From NCBI GenBank assembly GCA_027415455.1, contig DAIBSV010000055.1:1-12127 (forward strand): a stretch of 12,127 nucleotides of DNA, given 5' to 3'. This document shows positions 1 through 6,686 of this stretch, piece after piece. Numbering within the stretch: position 1 is the first letter of the stretch; each line of letters opens with the position of its first letter. Origin of the DNA: Nitrospirota bacterium (GTDB lineage: Bacteria; Nitrospirota_A; Leptospirillia; Leptospirillales; Leptospirillaceae). The notes beneath the pieces are model-generated. The model ran no database searches. It was given only the letters and a program-made list of their open reading frames with translations, and was not told the origin of the DNA. A program made the translations under genes and the position numbers.

Positions 1-2
1 AC

Positions 3-215
3 ACGAACGGGCGTCGCTACCGCCGCCGAGGGTTGCTGGAAGGATTGGGACATGTTCGAATCGGAGGGGGGATCGTGTTGGTGAGAGCCGAGGATGGCCC
101 TCAGGTCGTTCGGCTGATTCGGCAATGGGCGAAGGCCGTGGAGTGGTGGCCCCTCTCGCTGCGGACCCAGGACCGAAGGCGCCTCACCAGACCGCCTTCC
201 CCTCGGTCCCAGTGA
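3..215 (+). CDS. C-terminal end of an unidentified protein, cut by the window edge
   Basis: The frame is open from the first bases and runs 70 codons to a TGA at 213-215. The peptide reads like a real C-terminus: a basic stretch, then a beta-like segment GGGIVLVRAEDGP, then an amphipathic helix VVRLIRQWAKAVEWWPL, then a basic Pro/Arg-rich tail. The only internal start is a TTG at 33, which would leave an odd 60-residue protein, so a gene entering from the left is more likely. It lies 49 bases ahead of the CDF transporter on the same strand and could be cotranscribed with it. I do not recognise the family. A chance open frame in GC-rich DNA is possible. Confidence 0.45.
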   Translation, partial: TNGRRYRRRGLLEGLGHVRIGGGIVLVRAEDGPQVVRLIRQWAKAVEWWPLSLRTQDRRRLTRPPSPRSQ

Positions 216-230
216 GATAGACCCCAGAGG

Positions 231-237
231 TATTTTC
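231..237 (+). promoter_or_regulatory. Possible weak TATA element of the CDF transporter gene
   Basis: TATTTTC is the only AT-rich block between the upstream partial gene and the CDF start. Its centre lies about 31 bases before the ATG at 265. Archaeal TATA boxes sit about 26 bases before the transcript start, so the leader would be only a few bases. The match to the archaeal consensus is poor. Confidence 0.3.
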
Positions 238-264
238 TCAAGCTCAGGAATCGTACCAAGGTCC

Positions 265-1218
265 ATGGTCGAGCACCCGCACGGCGAATCGGAGGCGTCC
301 CAGCGGATCCTCCAAGGGCTCGCGGTCGCGCTGCTCCTCACGGCGATCGTTCTCGGGCTGGAAGCTGTTGGGGCTGTCATGAGCCGTAGCCTCGCGGTCA
401 CGGTTGATGCCGTTCATGACGTCCCCGATCTGTTCGCCTTTGCAGCCTCGTACCTTGCTCTGGCGGCCATAGCCCGGGGCAGTACGACGGAACACACGTT
501 CGGCTCGCATCGCTTCGAGGTCTTCGCAGCGATTCTGAATGCCTTTGTTATCTTGGCTGCCGGGTTATTATTCGCTTATCCCGCGATCGTCGGGCTGACG
601 AATGACACGACACCATTCGGGACTCTCGATCCCGCGTGGATCCTATTCGCCGCCATCCCTACACTTGCGCTCCGGAGCGTCTCGGCCATCTATCTTGGGA
701 GGATCCCACGAGCGGCGCGAGACCTCAATGTCCGAAGTGTCCTCGTCCACCTCGGAGCCGACATCGCGATCACCGCCGCCCTGATCATCGATGCCATCGT
801 ACTGGTTTACTCACCGACGAGCGTCCAAGTCGATTCGGCAGTGGCACTGGCCATCGCGGCTGTTCTAATCGTCGAGTCCGTTCCGATATTTCGTGGGGCG
901 TGGGATGTTCTCACCGAGCGCGTTCCGCGAGGACTGTCATTGACTAACCTTACGGAGGTGGTCAAGTCCGTCCCCCGGGTCAAGGACGTACACGACCTCC
1001 ACGTATGGGCGGTCTGCCCGACCTTTGTGTGCATGACCGCTCATGTTCGGGTCGAAGAGATGACGTTGGGCGAGTCTGCGGACGTGACGGACGAGCTCCG
1101 TCAGGCGGTCGAGCAGACCTTTGGTATCGCTCACTCGGTCTTTGAGCTGGAGACAGGCTCAGAACAGTCTACCGGAGACATCCGGGAGCAGGTTTCCGCG
1201 AGGAGGGTTCACAGCTAG
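265..1218 (+). CDS. Cation diffusion facilitator (CDF) family metal exporter
   Basis: This 317-residue protein is a full-length CDF transporter, a family of membrane antiporters that move Zn2+ or related divalent metals out of the cytosol in exchange for protons. It has hydrophobic segments at about 18-38, 55-70, 86-110, 124-145, 160-182 and 190-206. The two intramembrane metal-site motifs are both present: HxxxD in helix 2 (H51, D55) and HxxxD in helix 5 (H162, D166). The HD/HD pattern is the one known from zinc-selective members. After the last helix comes the cytosolic dimer domain, with the family hallmark VHDLHVW at 242-248. The N-terminus has only two histidines and no long His loop. 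The ATG at 265 gives the normal length. The exact metal is not decided by sequence; Zn is the best guess. Confidence 0.93.
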   Translation: MVEHPHGESEASQRILQGLAVALLLTAIVLGLEAVGAVMSRSLAVTVDAVHDVPDLFAFAASYLALAAIARGSTTEHTFGSHRFEVFAAILNAFVILAAGLLFAYPAIVGLTNDTTPFGTLDPAWILFAAIPTLALRSVSAIYLGRIPRAARDLNVRSVLVHLGADIAITAALIIDAIVLVYSPTSVQVDSAVALAIAAVLIVESVPIFRGAWDVLTERVPRGLSLTNLTEVVKSVPRVKDVHDLHVWAVCPTFVCMTAHVRVEEMTLGESADVTDELRQAVEQTFGIAHSVFELETGSEQSTGDIREQVSARRVHS

Positions 1219-1516
1219 GACGCCTTTCGAGGCCACACTGAATCCATGCGCGCCTCTGGGGTCCCGCAGCAGCAGTTCGAAGGGGGCGCCTTGCCCACAC
1301 GGGGCTCGACATGGCCCGAAACGGTCTGGACGCCTAGTTTTAGGCCGGCTCAGATCGTGTCGGTTGGAACCTGCCAGGACTCGCTACGGCGTCCGAGGAA
1401 GGGTGGTGACAACCTGCCCGAATGAAGGTAAGAAGTGAGCAGCGGGAACGATTCGGCCGCCTCCGCTTCAGGGTGGGCCGAAAGGACCGCGGGGGAATCC
1501 TGGCCTGGATTGGGTG
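1219..1516. other. Intergenic region between convergent genes
   Basis: This 298-base gap separates the 3' ends of the CDF gene (+) and the SnoaL-like gene (-). No convincing open frame was found. It contains the diverged repeat copy at 1321-1366, with an internal hairpin (stem GCCTA/TAGGC on the minus strand). No T-rich terminator is visible for either gene. Confidence 0.6.
1321..1366 (-). repeat. Diverged copy (D) of the interspersed repeat family
   Basis: Read on the minus strand, this segment begins CAACCGACACGATCT and ends CCAGACCGT. These correspond to the opening block (CAACCCACACGATTT) and the distal block (CCAGACCGT) of the repeats at 5057, 6684 and 8351, in the same order. The distance between the blocks is about 19 bases shorter than in the 6684 copy, which fits loss of the central GAAA-loop hairpin. 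Similarity beyond the two blocks is weak, so this assignment is tentative. Confidence 0.4.
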
Positions 1517-1954
1517 TCAGACCGGGGGTCGAATCCCCAACTGGCGACCCAGAGCCCAAACGTCGAGTTCGGCCCAGTGCTCGATGATCTTGCCTTCGTG
1601 TACTCGGAAGATGTCGATCACCTCGAGTTCAACCCGCTTGCCCGTGGCCGGTTGGCCCCAGAGCTCGCCCCGGTGCGTCCCACGAAAGGTCTTGCGAGTT
1701 ACCACCTTGTCGCCTTGGACGATTTGATCCTCGATCGTAACCGCCAGATCGGGGAAGGCTCGCAACATTCCGCCGAAGAACCGCTTGAAAGCTTCTCGGG
1801 CGTCGGCCATCCCCGCGGGTGATGGCAGCCCTCCGGGTCGGGCGTGGTCGATGTAATCGGGGTGCAGTAGATCCTCGACAAGATCCCATCGGTGCTTGGC
1901 CTGAACTTCATCGACGAAACGAAGAACTACGGCCTTGGAATCCTCGGAACTCAC
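1517..1954 (-). CDS. SnoaL-like / ester cyclase-type NTF2-fold protein
   Basis: The 145-residue product matches the SnoaL-like polyketide cyclase and ester cyclase group of the NTF2 fold. It opens with an amphipathic helix (VVLRFVDEVQ) and the HPDYIDHA segment at about 31-38. The family-typical core follows: AFPDLAVTIEDQIVQGDKVV at about 66-85, the TGKRVELEVIDIFRV strand around 104-118, and GKIIEHWAELD near the end. Family members often lack a polyketide role; in archaea they are mostly uncharacterised small enzymes or binding proteins. The start is GTG at 1954, because an in-frame TGA lies about ten codons upstream. It is divergent from the tryptophanase gene across about 236 bases and convergent with the CDF gene. 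The substrate is unknown. Confidence 0.85.
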   Translation of the reverse strand: MSSEDSKAVVLRFVDEVQAKHRWDLVEDLLHPDYIDHARPGGLPSPAGMADAREAFKRFFGGMLRAFPDLAVTIEDQIVQGDKVVTRKTFRGTHRGELWGQPATGKRVELEVIDIFRVHEGKIIEHWAELDVWALGRQLGIRPPV

Positions 1955-2023
1955 GGGTCGGGACTCCGTCGTCGGGTATCCTCATCCCCCGGGTGTACAT
2001 TTGCGTTCCGTTCCCTGGCCCAA

Positions 2024-2082
2024 CGGCGGTCCGGGAAGTCCGGCCTACGGTCCCGTGAGTTATCGAACCGGTCCAAATCGTG
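2024..2082 (-). repeat. Diverged copy (E) of the interspersed repeat family
   Basis: On the minus strand it opens CACGATTTGGACCGG, close to CACGATTTCGACCGG of the copy at 8351. It ends CCCGGACCGCCG, close to CCCGGACCGTCG of that copy. The two blocks are 47 bases apart here and 48 bases apart in the 8351 copy. The middle also carries AGGCC then GGACT, as in the 6684 copy (AGGCTTAGGACT). The very start (CAACCCA) is not preserved. It lies in the intergenic space between the SnoaL-like gene and the tryptophanase gene. Confidence 0.5.
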
Positions 2083-2169
2083 CCCCTTTCGTCTGGACCA
2101 CTCGGGATTCTCCACCCGCTTGGTCCCTCCCCGGCCACGCCGAGGGGGTTGAGCCGGCCGGAGGCCCGA

Positions 2170-2177
2170 TATAAATA
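2170..2177 (+). promoter_or_regulatory. TATA box of the tryptophanase gene
   Basis: TATAAATA is an excellent archaeal TATA box and stands out in very GC-rich surroundings. Its centre (about 2173.5) predicts a transcript start near 2200, where a GTG codon in frame with tryptophanase begins. This implies a leaderless mRNA. The GTG at 2191 would lie only about 17 bases from the TATA centre, probably upstream of the transcript start. Confidence 0.8.
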
Positions 2178-2190
2178 GCCCGGGTCCGTC

Positions 2191-3579
2191 GTGCCGGGAG
2201 TGAATACGTCATTGCAGCGGCGACCTCCGTTCGAGCCCTACAAGACTAAAGTTGTCGAGCGGATCCCGAACCCGTCCCGGGCGGAGCGGGAGCGGGCTCT
2301 GGAGCGCGCCCACTACAACCTGTTCAACCTCACGTCGGACGAGATCCGGGTCGACCTCTTGACCGACTCCGGCACGGGCGCGATGAGCGACCGCCAGTGG
2401 GCGGCCCTAATGCTCGGGGACGAGACTTACGCCGGAAGCCGTAACTTCGCCCACTTCGAAGAGACGGTGCGCTCCTTGACCGGTTTCCCCCACGTCGTAC
2501 CCGCCCACCAAGGTCGCGCCGCCGAGAACCTGCTGTTCTCGAGCGTCTGTCGACCGGGGTCCATCGTGCCGAACAACATGCATTTCGATACGACTCAAGC
2601 GCACGTGCTCCATCAGGGCGCCACGCCCGTAAATCTCGCAGTTCCCGAAGCGTACGACCCCGAGAGCGACTTCCCGTTCAAGGGAAACGTCGACCTCGAC
2701 GCACTCGAGAAACTGCTGAGCGAGGCCGGCCCGGAGAAGGTACCGCTCGTGATGGTGACCATCACGAACAACACCGGTGGCGGCCAGCCGGTCTCCGTAG
2801 AGAACTTCCGGGCGGTCGCCCGGGTGGCCAGTTCCCACCACGTACCGGTCTTCCTTGACATGTGCCGCTGGGCTGAGAACGCCTTCCTGGTCCGCGAGCG
2901 CGAGCCCGGCATGGGCGGAAGGACGATCTCCGAGATCGGGAGGGCGTTCTTCGACCTTGCGGCAGGGGCGACGATGAGCGCGAAGAAGGACGGCCTCGTG
3001 AACATCGGGGGGTTCGTCGCGACTCGGGACGAGCGGCTCGCCGAACGATTGAAGGAAGCACTGGTCCTATACGAAGGGTTCCCAACGTACGGAGGACTCG
3101 CGCGCCGGGACCTCGAGGCGATCTCGGTGGGTCTCATCGAGGCGACAGAGCTCGACTATCTGGAGCATCGGATCGCTCAGGTCCGTTATCTCGCCGGGCT
3201 CCTCGAGGAGCTCGGGGTGCCCTTCTTCCACCCGGTGGGAGGGCACGGCGTCTACCTCGACGTGCGGCGGTTCCTCCCCCACCTCGGCGACGACGACCTG
3301 CCCGGACAGGCCCTCGTCGTCGAACTCTACCGCGAAGGAGGTGTCCGAGCGGTGGAGGTCGGGGCCCTGATGTTCGGCTCAGATTCCGTAGGTGCGTCGC
3401 GGTCGCTCGAACTGGTTCGCCTCGCGATCCCACGCCGGGTCTACTCCGCGAGCCACCTTGCCTACGCGGCGGAGGTCGTGGGCCGGGTATACGCGCGGCG
3501 GGCGACGGTGCGGGGTCTTCGGCTGGTCTATCGGCCCGAGCGGCTGCCGCATTTCACGGCGCGTTTCGGCCTGAAGTGA
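2191..3579 (+). CDS. tnaA: Tryptophanase (tryptophan indole-lyase), PLP-dependent
   Basis: This is a full-length member of the tryptophanase / tyrosine phenol-lyase family (462 aa), which cleaves the amino acid to indole or phenol, pyruvate and ammonia using PLP. The YAGSR segment (80-84) matches the family's PLP-phosphate and active-site tyrosine region. The Schiff-base lysine is K266 in MSAKKDGLVNIGG. Two specificity positions favour tryptophan: aspartate D133 in HFDTTQAH, where phenol-lyases have threonine, and V388/V390 in VRAVEVG, where phenol-lyases have Met and Arg (RSMERG). The KKDGLVNIGGF stretch looks more phenol-lyase-like. The C-terminus IPRRVY ... HFTARF is typical of both. The TATA box at 2170-2177 suggests the real start is GTG 2200, three codons downstream. 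The gene is monocistronic, with no tnaB-type permease or leader-peptide gene nearby. Confidence 0.93.
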   Translation: MPGVNTSLQRRPPFEPYKTKVVERIPNPSRAERERALERAHYNLFNLTSDEIRVDLLTDSGTGAMSDRQWAALMLGDETYAGSRNFAHFEETVRSLTGFPHVVPAHQGRAAENLLFSSVCRPGSIVPNNMHFDTTQAHVLHQGATPVNLAVPEAYDPESDFPFKGNVDLDALEKLLSEAGPEKVPLVMVTITNNTGGGQPVSVENFRAVARVASSHHVPVFLDMCRWAENAFLVREREPGMGGRTISEIGRAFFDLAAGATMSAKKDGLVNIGGFVATRDERLAERLKEALVLYEGFPTYGGLARRDLEAISVGLIEATELDYLEHRIAQVRYLAGLLEELGVPFFHPVGGHGVYLDVRRFLPHLGDDDLPGQALVVELYREGGVRAVEVGALMFGSDSVGASRSLELVRLAIPRRVYSASHLAYAAEVVGRVYARRATVRGLRLVYRPERLPHFTARFGLK

Positions 3580-3666
3580 CTCCGGTCGCGGGCCCGTCCG
3601 GGGTCCGAGCCTCTCCTCGCAGGTTATCGCGGCCGTCGCTCCGCCCTACTTGTCCCTGCCATCTGA

Positions 3667-3678
3667 AACGTACACGTT
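3667..3678. repeat. Short inverted repeat in the tryptophanase 3' intergenic region
   Basis: AACGT and ACGTT flank a two-base centre (AC), giving a near-perfect dyad downstream of the tryptophanase gene. It could be a protein-binding site or part of a transcript end structure. The short length leaves chance possible. Confidence 0.3.
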
Positions 3679-3730
3679 GACCCCCCGTCCGGAAGGGTCC
3701 GACGGATGAGTTACGAGCGATCTACAACCC

Positions 3731-3773
3731 CGCGCGGATCATCCCGCGCGATTTCTTCAAGACGAATCGCGCG
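3731..3773. terminator. Nested inverted repeats between convergent genes, possible bidirectional terminator
   Basis: Two overlapping dyads lie between the stop of tryptophanase (3579, +) and the stop of the 136-aa gene (3786, -). The first pairs CGCGCGG (3731-3737) with CCGCGCG (3744-3750). The second is a perfect nine-base pair, CGCGCGATT (3745-3753) with AATCGCGCG (3765-3773), whose loop also contains TCTT/AAGA. The two stems share bases and are mutually exclusive. The location between convergent ends suggests a transcript-end hairpin, but there is no T-run, which archaeal terminators normally need. Confidence 0.45.
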
Positions 3774-3785
3774 ATGCCGCACCGG

Positions 3786-4196
3786 TCATCGCGAGGGAGG
3801 GAGGGCCATCGGACTCTCAGGCGCGTAACCGCTGCCACTCGCCTCCGCGTTCTGGTCCTGCGGGAGTCCCTTCTCGGCTCGTGCAGAGCGGGCGACGAGC
3901 CGACAGACGTCGACATAGTGTTCCCATAGCGATTCGACCTCGGGGCTCGACGACGCAAAGACCCGATCGGCGGCACGGCGAAGGTCGTCGTCGCCGATGC
4001 CGACGACCAGTGCTCGATCTCCGTTCTCGCTCAATGTCTCCCGAATCGCCAGCGGTGTCGTCAGAGAAATCCCCACACGGGGTCGGAGTCTGGCGAGGTT
4101 GTCGTCGTCCTCCTCCAGTCTCATGCTTCCCCTCCGAACCATGCGGAGGAACAAGAGGAGCATGATCGTGAGTACCGTGGCCACGATTGTGACCAC
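3786..4196 (-). CDS. Small membrane-anchored protein of unknown function
   Basis: The product (136 aa from GTG 4196) starts with a single hydrophobic helix (about residues 1-19, ending LFLRMVRRGS) followed by basic residues. An acidic patch EEDDDN and a soluble domain of about 100 residues follow, with predicted helices around DDDLRRAADRVFAS and VESLWEHYVDVCRLVARSA. The tail is low-complexity and Pro/Ser-rich. The open frame continues upstream to codon 4244, right after the stop of the PAP2-like gene, with more hydrophobic residues. A longer N-terminus from a non-standard start is therefore possible, and GTG 4196 is a conservative choice. It is the last gene of a three-gene minus-strand cluster. 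I recognise no family. Confidence 0.65.
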   Translation of the reverse strand: MVTIVATVLTIMLLLFLRMVRRGSMRLEEDDDNLARLRPRVGISLTTPLAIRETLSENGDRALVVGIGDDDLRRAADRVFASSSPEVESLWEHYVDVCRLVARSARAEKGLPQDQNAEASGSGYAPESPMALPPSR

Positions 4197-4244
4197 GATG
4201 AGGAGGACCAGCAGGACGAGGTCATCGAGATCGAACTCCCCCAG

Positions 4245-4817
4245 TTAGAAGAACCGTAGTCCGAGGGCGATTTGTGCACCCGTGAGCACGTATCCCAGCG
4301 CGGCCCCGACCGCGACCTGCGAGAGCGTGTGCGCCTTCAACCGGACACGGCTCCATCCCACGAACGGTAGCAGCAAGGACAGGAGCGCGCCGGGTGCGCC
4401 GAATCCGAAGACGAGGGCCATGGTCGGTCCGGCCACGCCCATCGCGTGCGCGCTGGCCTTCCAGGAAAGATTGATCGCCAGCAGGACCAAGGTGTTGGAC
4501 GCGTAGCAGAACATCAAGAGCGTGATCAGGATGGGGGAACCGACAGCGACTAACGTCGCCACCCCAAGTGAGTAGCCGACCGCGCCCAAACCAAGCAACA
4601 CCAGCCTCTCTCTCGGTGTCTCGATTCCCGCCGGGCGTCGTCGCAGAATCAGGAGGAGGGCCATCGCGATGGGCCATACGACACCGAAGGTCAGGGCCAA
4701 CACGCCGACAAGCAGCCGGCGACCGGACCCACCGAGTGACGCATCAAGGATGAGGAACGTGGGTAGCGCGACCAGCGGCGGGAAGGTGATGACTGAGACG
4801 GCGCGAGCGAGGCGCAC
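4245..4817 (-). CDS. PAP2-superfamily-like integral membrane protein
   Basis: The 190-residue product has about six hydrophobic segments. It carries two blocks resembling the phosphatase motifs of the PAP2 (type 2 phosphatidic acid phosphatase) superfamily: WKASAHAMGVAGP at 119-131, in the place of the PSGHA-type motif, and SRVRLKAHTLSQV at 156-168, in the place of SRxxxxxHxxxD. H124, R157 and H163 are kept; the final Asp is Gln (Q167). From memory, an archaeal PAP2-like subgroup with HTxxQV has this substitution, so it need not mean loss of function. Likely substrates would be lipid or polyprenyl phosphates, but none can be assigned. The GTG start shares one base with the upstream gene's stop (TAGTG), which implies translational coupling. 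The 136-aa membrane protein follows. Confidence 0.8.
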   Translation of the reverse strand: MRLARAVSVITFPPLVALPTFLILDASLGGSGRRLLVGVLALTFGVVWPIAMALLLILRRRPAGIETPRERLVLLGLGAVGYSLGVATLVAVGSPILITLLMFCYASNTLVLLAINLSWKASAHAMGVAGPTMALVFGFGAPGALLSLLLPFVGWSRVRLKAHTLSQVAVGAALGYVLTGAQIALGLRFF

Positions 4818-5014
4818 TACTGACTCCGGACAAGAACGGTGAAGGGAGATGACGTCCGAGTATCAAGAACATCTACCATCAGGTCGATTCGGGAAAAGCG
4901 ATACCGATCTTGCTTCAGTTGAATCGCATCCCAGTCCTTCTGTACGCGTCGAGCAAGACCCGGCGAAAGACGTTGAGTCATCAGAGAGGCAAGAATCACT
5001 GAGTTATCAACCAC
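4817..5014 (-). CDS. Small conserved-looking hypothetical protein, first gene of the PAP2 cluster
   Basis: From GTG 5014 this is a 65-residue soluble, basic protein. It has an N-terminal helix (NSVILASLMTQRLS), a charged middle RRVQKDWDAIQLKQDRYRF and a strand-like end DLMVDVLDTRTSSPFTVLV. The frame can be extended to a TTG at 5059, giving 80 residues, but that TTG lies inside interspersed repeat copy A and the extra residues look non-coding, so GTG 5014 is preferred. Its TAG stop overlaps the GTG start of the PAP2-like gene by one base, strong evidence that it is a genuine translated gene. I do not recognise the family; the coupling suggests a role with the PAP2-like protein. Confidence 0.6.
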   Translation of the reverse strand: MVDNSVILASLMTQRLSPGLARRVQKDWDAIQLKQDRYRFSRIDLMVDVLDTRTSSPFTVLVRSQ

Positions 5015-5056
5015 GGATAGGATTGTCCGGGGCCAGCCCCAGGCTCTCCGTGCGTA

Positions 5057-5136
5057 CAACCCACACGATTTGACCGACTCGACAAGGTCAGGCGACCGGG
5101 ATTAGGACGGGGCCGAGCGTCGTGCGGTCTAGGCGC
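5057..5136 (+). repeat. Interspersed repeat copy A (about 80 bp)
   Basis: It opens CAACCCACACGATTT and ends GTCGTGCGGTCTAGGCGC. By hand alignment it is about 75% identical to copy B at 6684 over its whole length, with one small gap. It fills most of the gap between the Met-rich protein gene and the PAP2 cluster. Its ends are partly complementary (CCCACAC with GTGCGG), while the central hairpin seen in copies B and C is eroded. Confidence 0.75.
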
Positions 5137-5155
5137 GGGATCCCGAGCGTCGCCA

Positions 5156-5572
5156 TCAGAGAATTCCCCACGTCGCGTTCACCCAGACCGACATCGGGCC
5201 GTATCCGGAGCCCGCGTAGCCGGCTCCGCACTCGTACGATCCGCCCCAGCTCCAGAACGAGTACGTATCCGCTCCACCCATCATCGAGTGGTCGAACATC
5301 ATTCCGCCCGGCCCCTGCATCCAGTAGCGCATCGACATCGTCCCCGACGGGTGAGAAAAGTGAACCGTCACCCATCCTGCTACTGGAATGTTCAAGGTGG
5401 CGGTGGTCCCGGTCGCCGACGTGACCTGGATCTCCTTGGCCGATGAGTTGGCCGGCACGAACACCAGCGCGAGCAGCACGATAGCGGCAACCACCAAGGT
5501 CACGACCGCGACAAAAAGTCGCCGATGCTTCCTTGGAACCGGGCCTGCATGAACCGCGGTGGGGTACGTCAT
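5156..5572 (-). CDS. Membrane-anchored extracellular Met-rich protein of unknown function
   Basis: From ATG 5572 the protein has 138 residues. It has a short basic N-terminus (PRKHRRLF), one hydrophobic helix at about 20-40 (signal anchor), and an extracellular part. The proximal half, about 46-72, is beta-rich (EIQVTSATGTTATLNIPVAG) like a small Ig-like domain. The distal half is unusual: rich in Met, Gly, Tyr and Trp, with MSMRYWM at 79-85, GGMMFDHSMMGG at 89-100 and many aromatics thereafter. Clustered Met and His outside the membrane can bind copper in known proteins, but no defined copper domain is recognisable. The frame extends upstream to 5806, but that part is Ser/Arg-rich and shows no sign of coding. 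The gene lies downstream of the methyltransferase on the same strand. Confidence 0.7.
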   Translation of the reverse strand: MTYPTAVHAGPVPRKHRRLFVAVVTLVVAAIVLLALVFVPANSSAKEIQVTSATGTTATLNIPVAGWVTVHFSHPSGTMSMRYWMQGPGGMMFDHSMMGGADTYSFWSWGGSYECGAGYAGSGYGPMSVWVNATWGIL

Positions 5573-5813
5573 AGATGACTCCACCCGGGCCGGGGGTAAG
5601 AGGCGTTGGTTAACGCTACTTGACGACGCGAGCCGCTTCTTTCGTGTCGCCGTCCCGGGTATCCGCCTCCCACCCGACGCCCGCGCGGTCAAGCCGCTGA
5701 CGCGGTCCCGCAACTTCGAGCGCCGGCAGTCGGACCACGCCCCCACGACCCTTCCAGGGCTACTGAGGGGGAACGTACCCTTTTCGTACTTGTCTACGTC
5801 GACCACCCGTGGT

Positions 5814-6686
5814 TCAGGGTTTCCTACAGACCATCATGAAGTGCTCACTCGTGCCCACCACCGCAGGTTGCGTACAGGTTCGGAGGTGAATGTCCTTCCA
5901 GATCGCCCACGCCTTGGGGTGGGTCCTCGCCAACCGGTTGAACTCTCTGCGGTGGTGGGAAGCGAGGCCTTCAAGCCCCACCCGCTCGACTACGAGGAGG
6001 CGCTTCTTGCTCAGCTCGCCTGCGAGTTCTTCCGGCAAGAAGAAGTGGCACGGGGCGAACCCTCGGTGCCCATCGTAGTCCCCCACTTTGAGGATCTCTA
6101 TGTGGAACTCGGGTTCGGAGTCCAGGTCGTCAGGGGACCTTATCGCAGCTTCCATCAGCGGCGAGTATCTCCCGACGACAGAGACGAAAACCGGTGCGCC
6201 TCTCTTCGCAACCCTCACCAGCTCTCTCAGAGCCTTCCCGCGTTCGCCTCGATTCACTACATGGCTGAGCGTGGCACCCAAGCAGAGCACGCCATCGAAT
6301 GTGCTGCTCTCGAAACGAGAGAGGTCTTGAATGGACCCGCGGTGGATCCCTCGCACCTTGTCCTCGACTCCAGCCCTTCGGATTTCCCGCCGAGCGATGT
6401 CCAAGTGCTTCGGGGTCAAATCGAGCAGGATGACGTCATGGCCAAGCTTGGCGAGTTCGATCGTGTATCGTCCCGGTCCCCCACCCGCGTCGAGGAGAAG
6501 TCCGCGAGGGGGAAGGTACTCCCTCAGGAAGTGTAGAGTGGTCTCGTACTCCAGTGTATGATAGGGGTCCTTGACCAGCCTTCGCCACTCGTCGGATTGA
6601 CGATAGTACTTCTGGACAAGCTCGGAAGTGCTGGCCACGCTCCGGGAGAGACGGGGTTCAACATAGTGCTTGGTGTGCGTTGCCAA
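5814..6686 (-). CDS. Class I SAM-dependent methyltransferase
   Basis: The core is a classic Rossmann methyltransferase. Motif I is LLLDAGGGPGRYTIELA at about 63-79. The acidic residue after strand beta-2 is D89 (VILLDLTP). The region FDGVLCLGATLSHV at about 130-143 corresponds to motif IV. A C-terminal half with aromatic and basic residues ends in the strand HFMMVCRKP. It belongs to the small-molecule-type group rather than any DNA or rRNA methylase I can name; the substrate is unknown. The longest frame starts at TTG 6686, but this codon lies inside repeat copy B. GTG 6638, just ahead of the usual family start (STSELVQKYY), is a better candidate. The Met-rich protein gene follows after about 240 bases. 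Confidence 0.85.
   Translation of the reverse strand: MATHTKHYVEPRLSRSVASTSELVQKYYRQSDEWRRLVKDPYHTLEYETTLHFLREYLPPRGLLLDAGGGPGRYTIELAKLGHDVILLDLTPKHLDIARREIRRAGVEDKVRGIHRGSIQDLSRFESSTFDGVLCLGATLSHVVNRGERGKALRELVRVAKRGAPVFVSVVGRYSPLMEAAIRSPDDLDSEPEFHIEILKVGDYDGHRGFAPCHFFLPEELAGELSKKRLLVVERVGLEGLASHHRREFNRLARTHPKAWAIWKDIHLRTCTQPAVVGTSEHFMMVCRKP

Noticed and set aside
1523..1545. tRNA-like T-arm (GGGGGTCGAATCCCC)
   Set aside because: It is the last codons of the SnoaL-like gene on the other strand (LGIRPPV plus stop). T54 is replaced by G, and no anticodon arm or consistent acceptor stem can be folded.
2071..2100. Inverted repeat GGTCCA/TGGACC upstream of tryptophanase as an operator
   Set aside because: Only six base pairs with an 18-base loop, and it overlaps the diverged repeat copy E, so chance or repeat origin is more likely.
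5573..5806. 78-residue N-terminal extension of the Met-rich protein
   Set aside because: Ser/Arg-rich, non-conserved-looking, and precedes a perfectly good ATG followed by a signal anchor.
5559..6536. 325-codon + strand open frame
   Set aside because: It is antisense to the methyltransferase gene, whose motif I and motif IV are unmistakable; the + frame has no recognisable domain.
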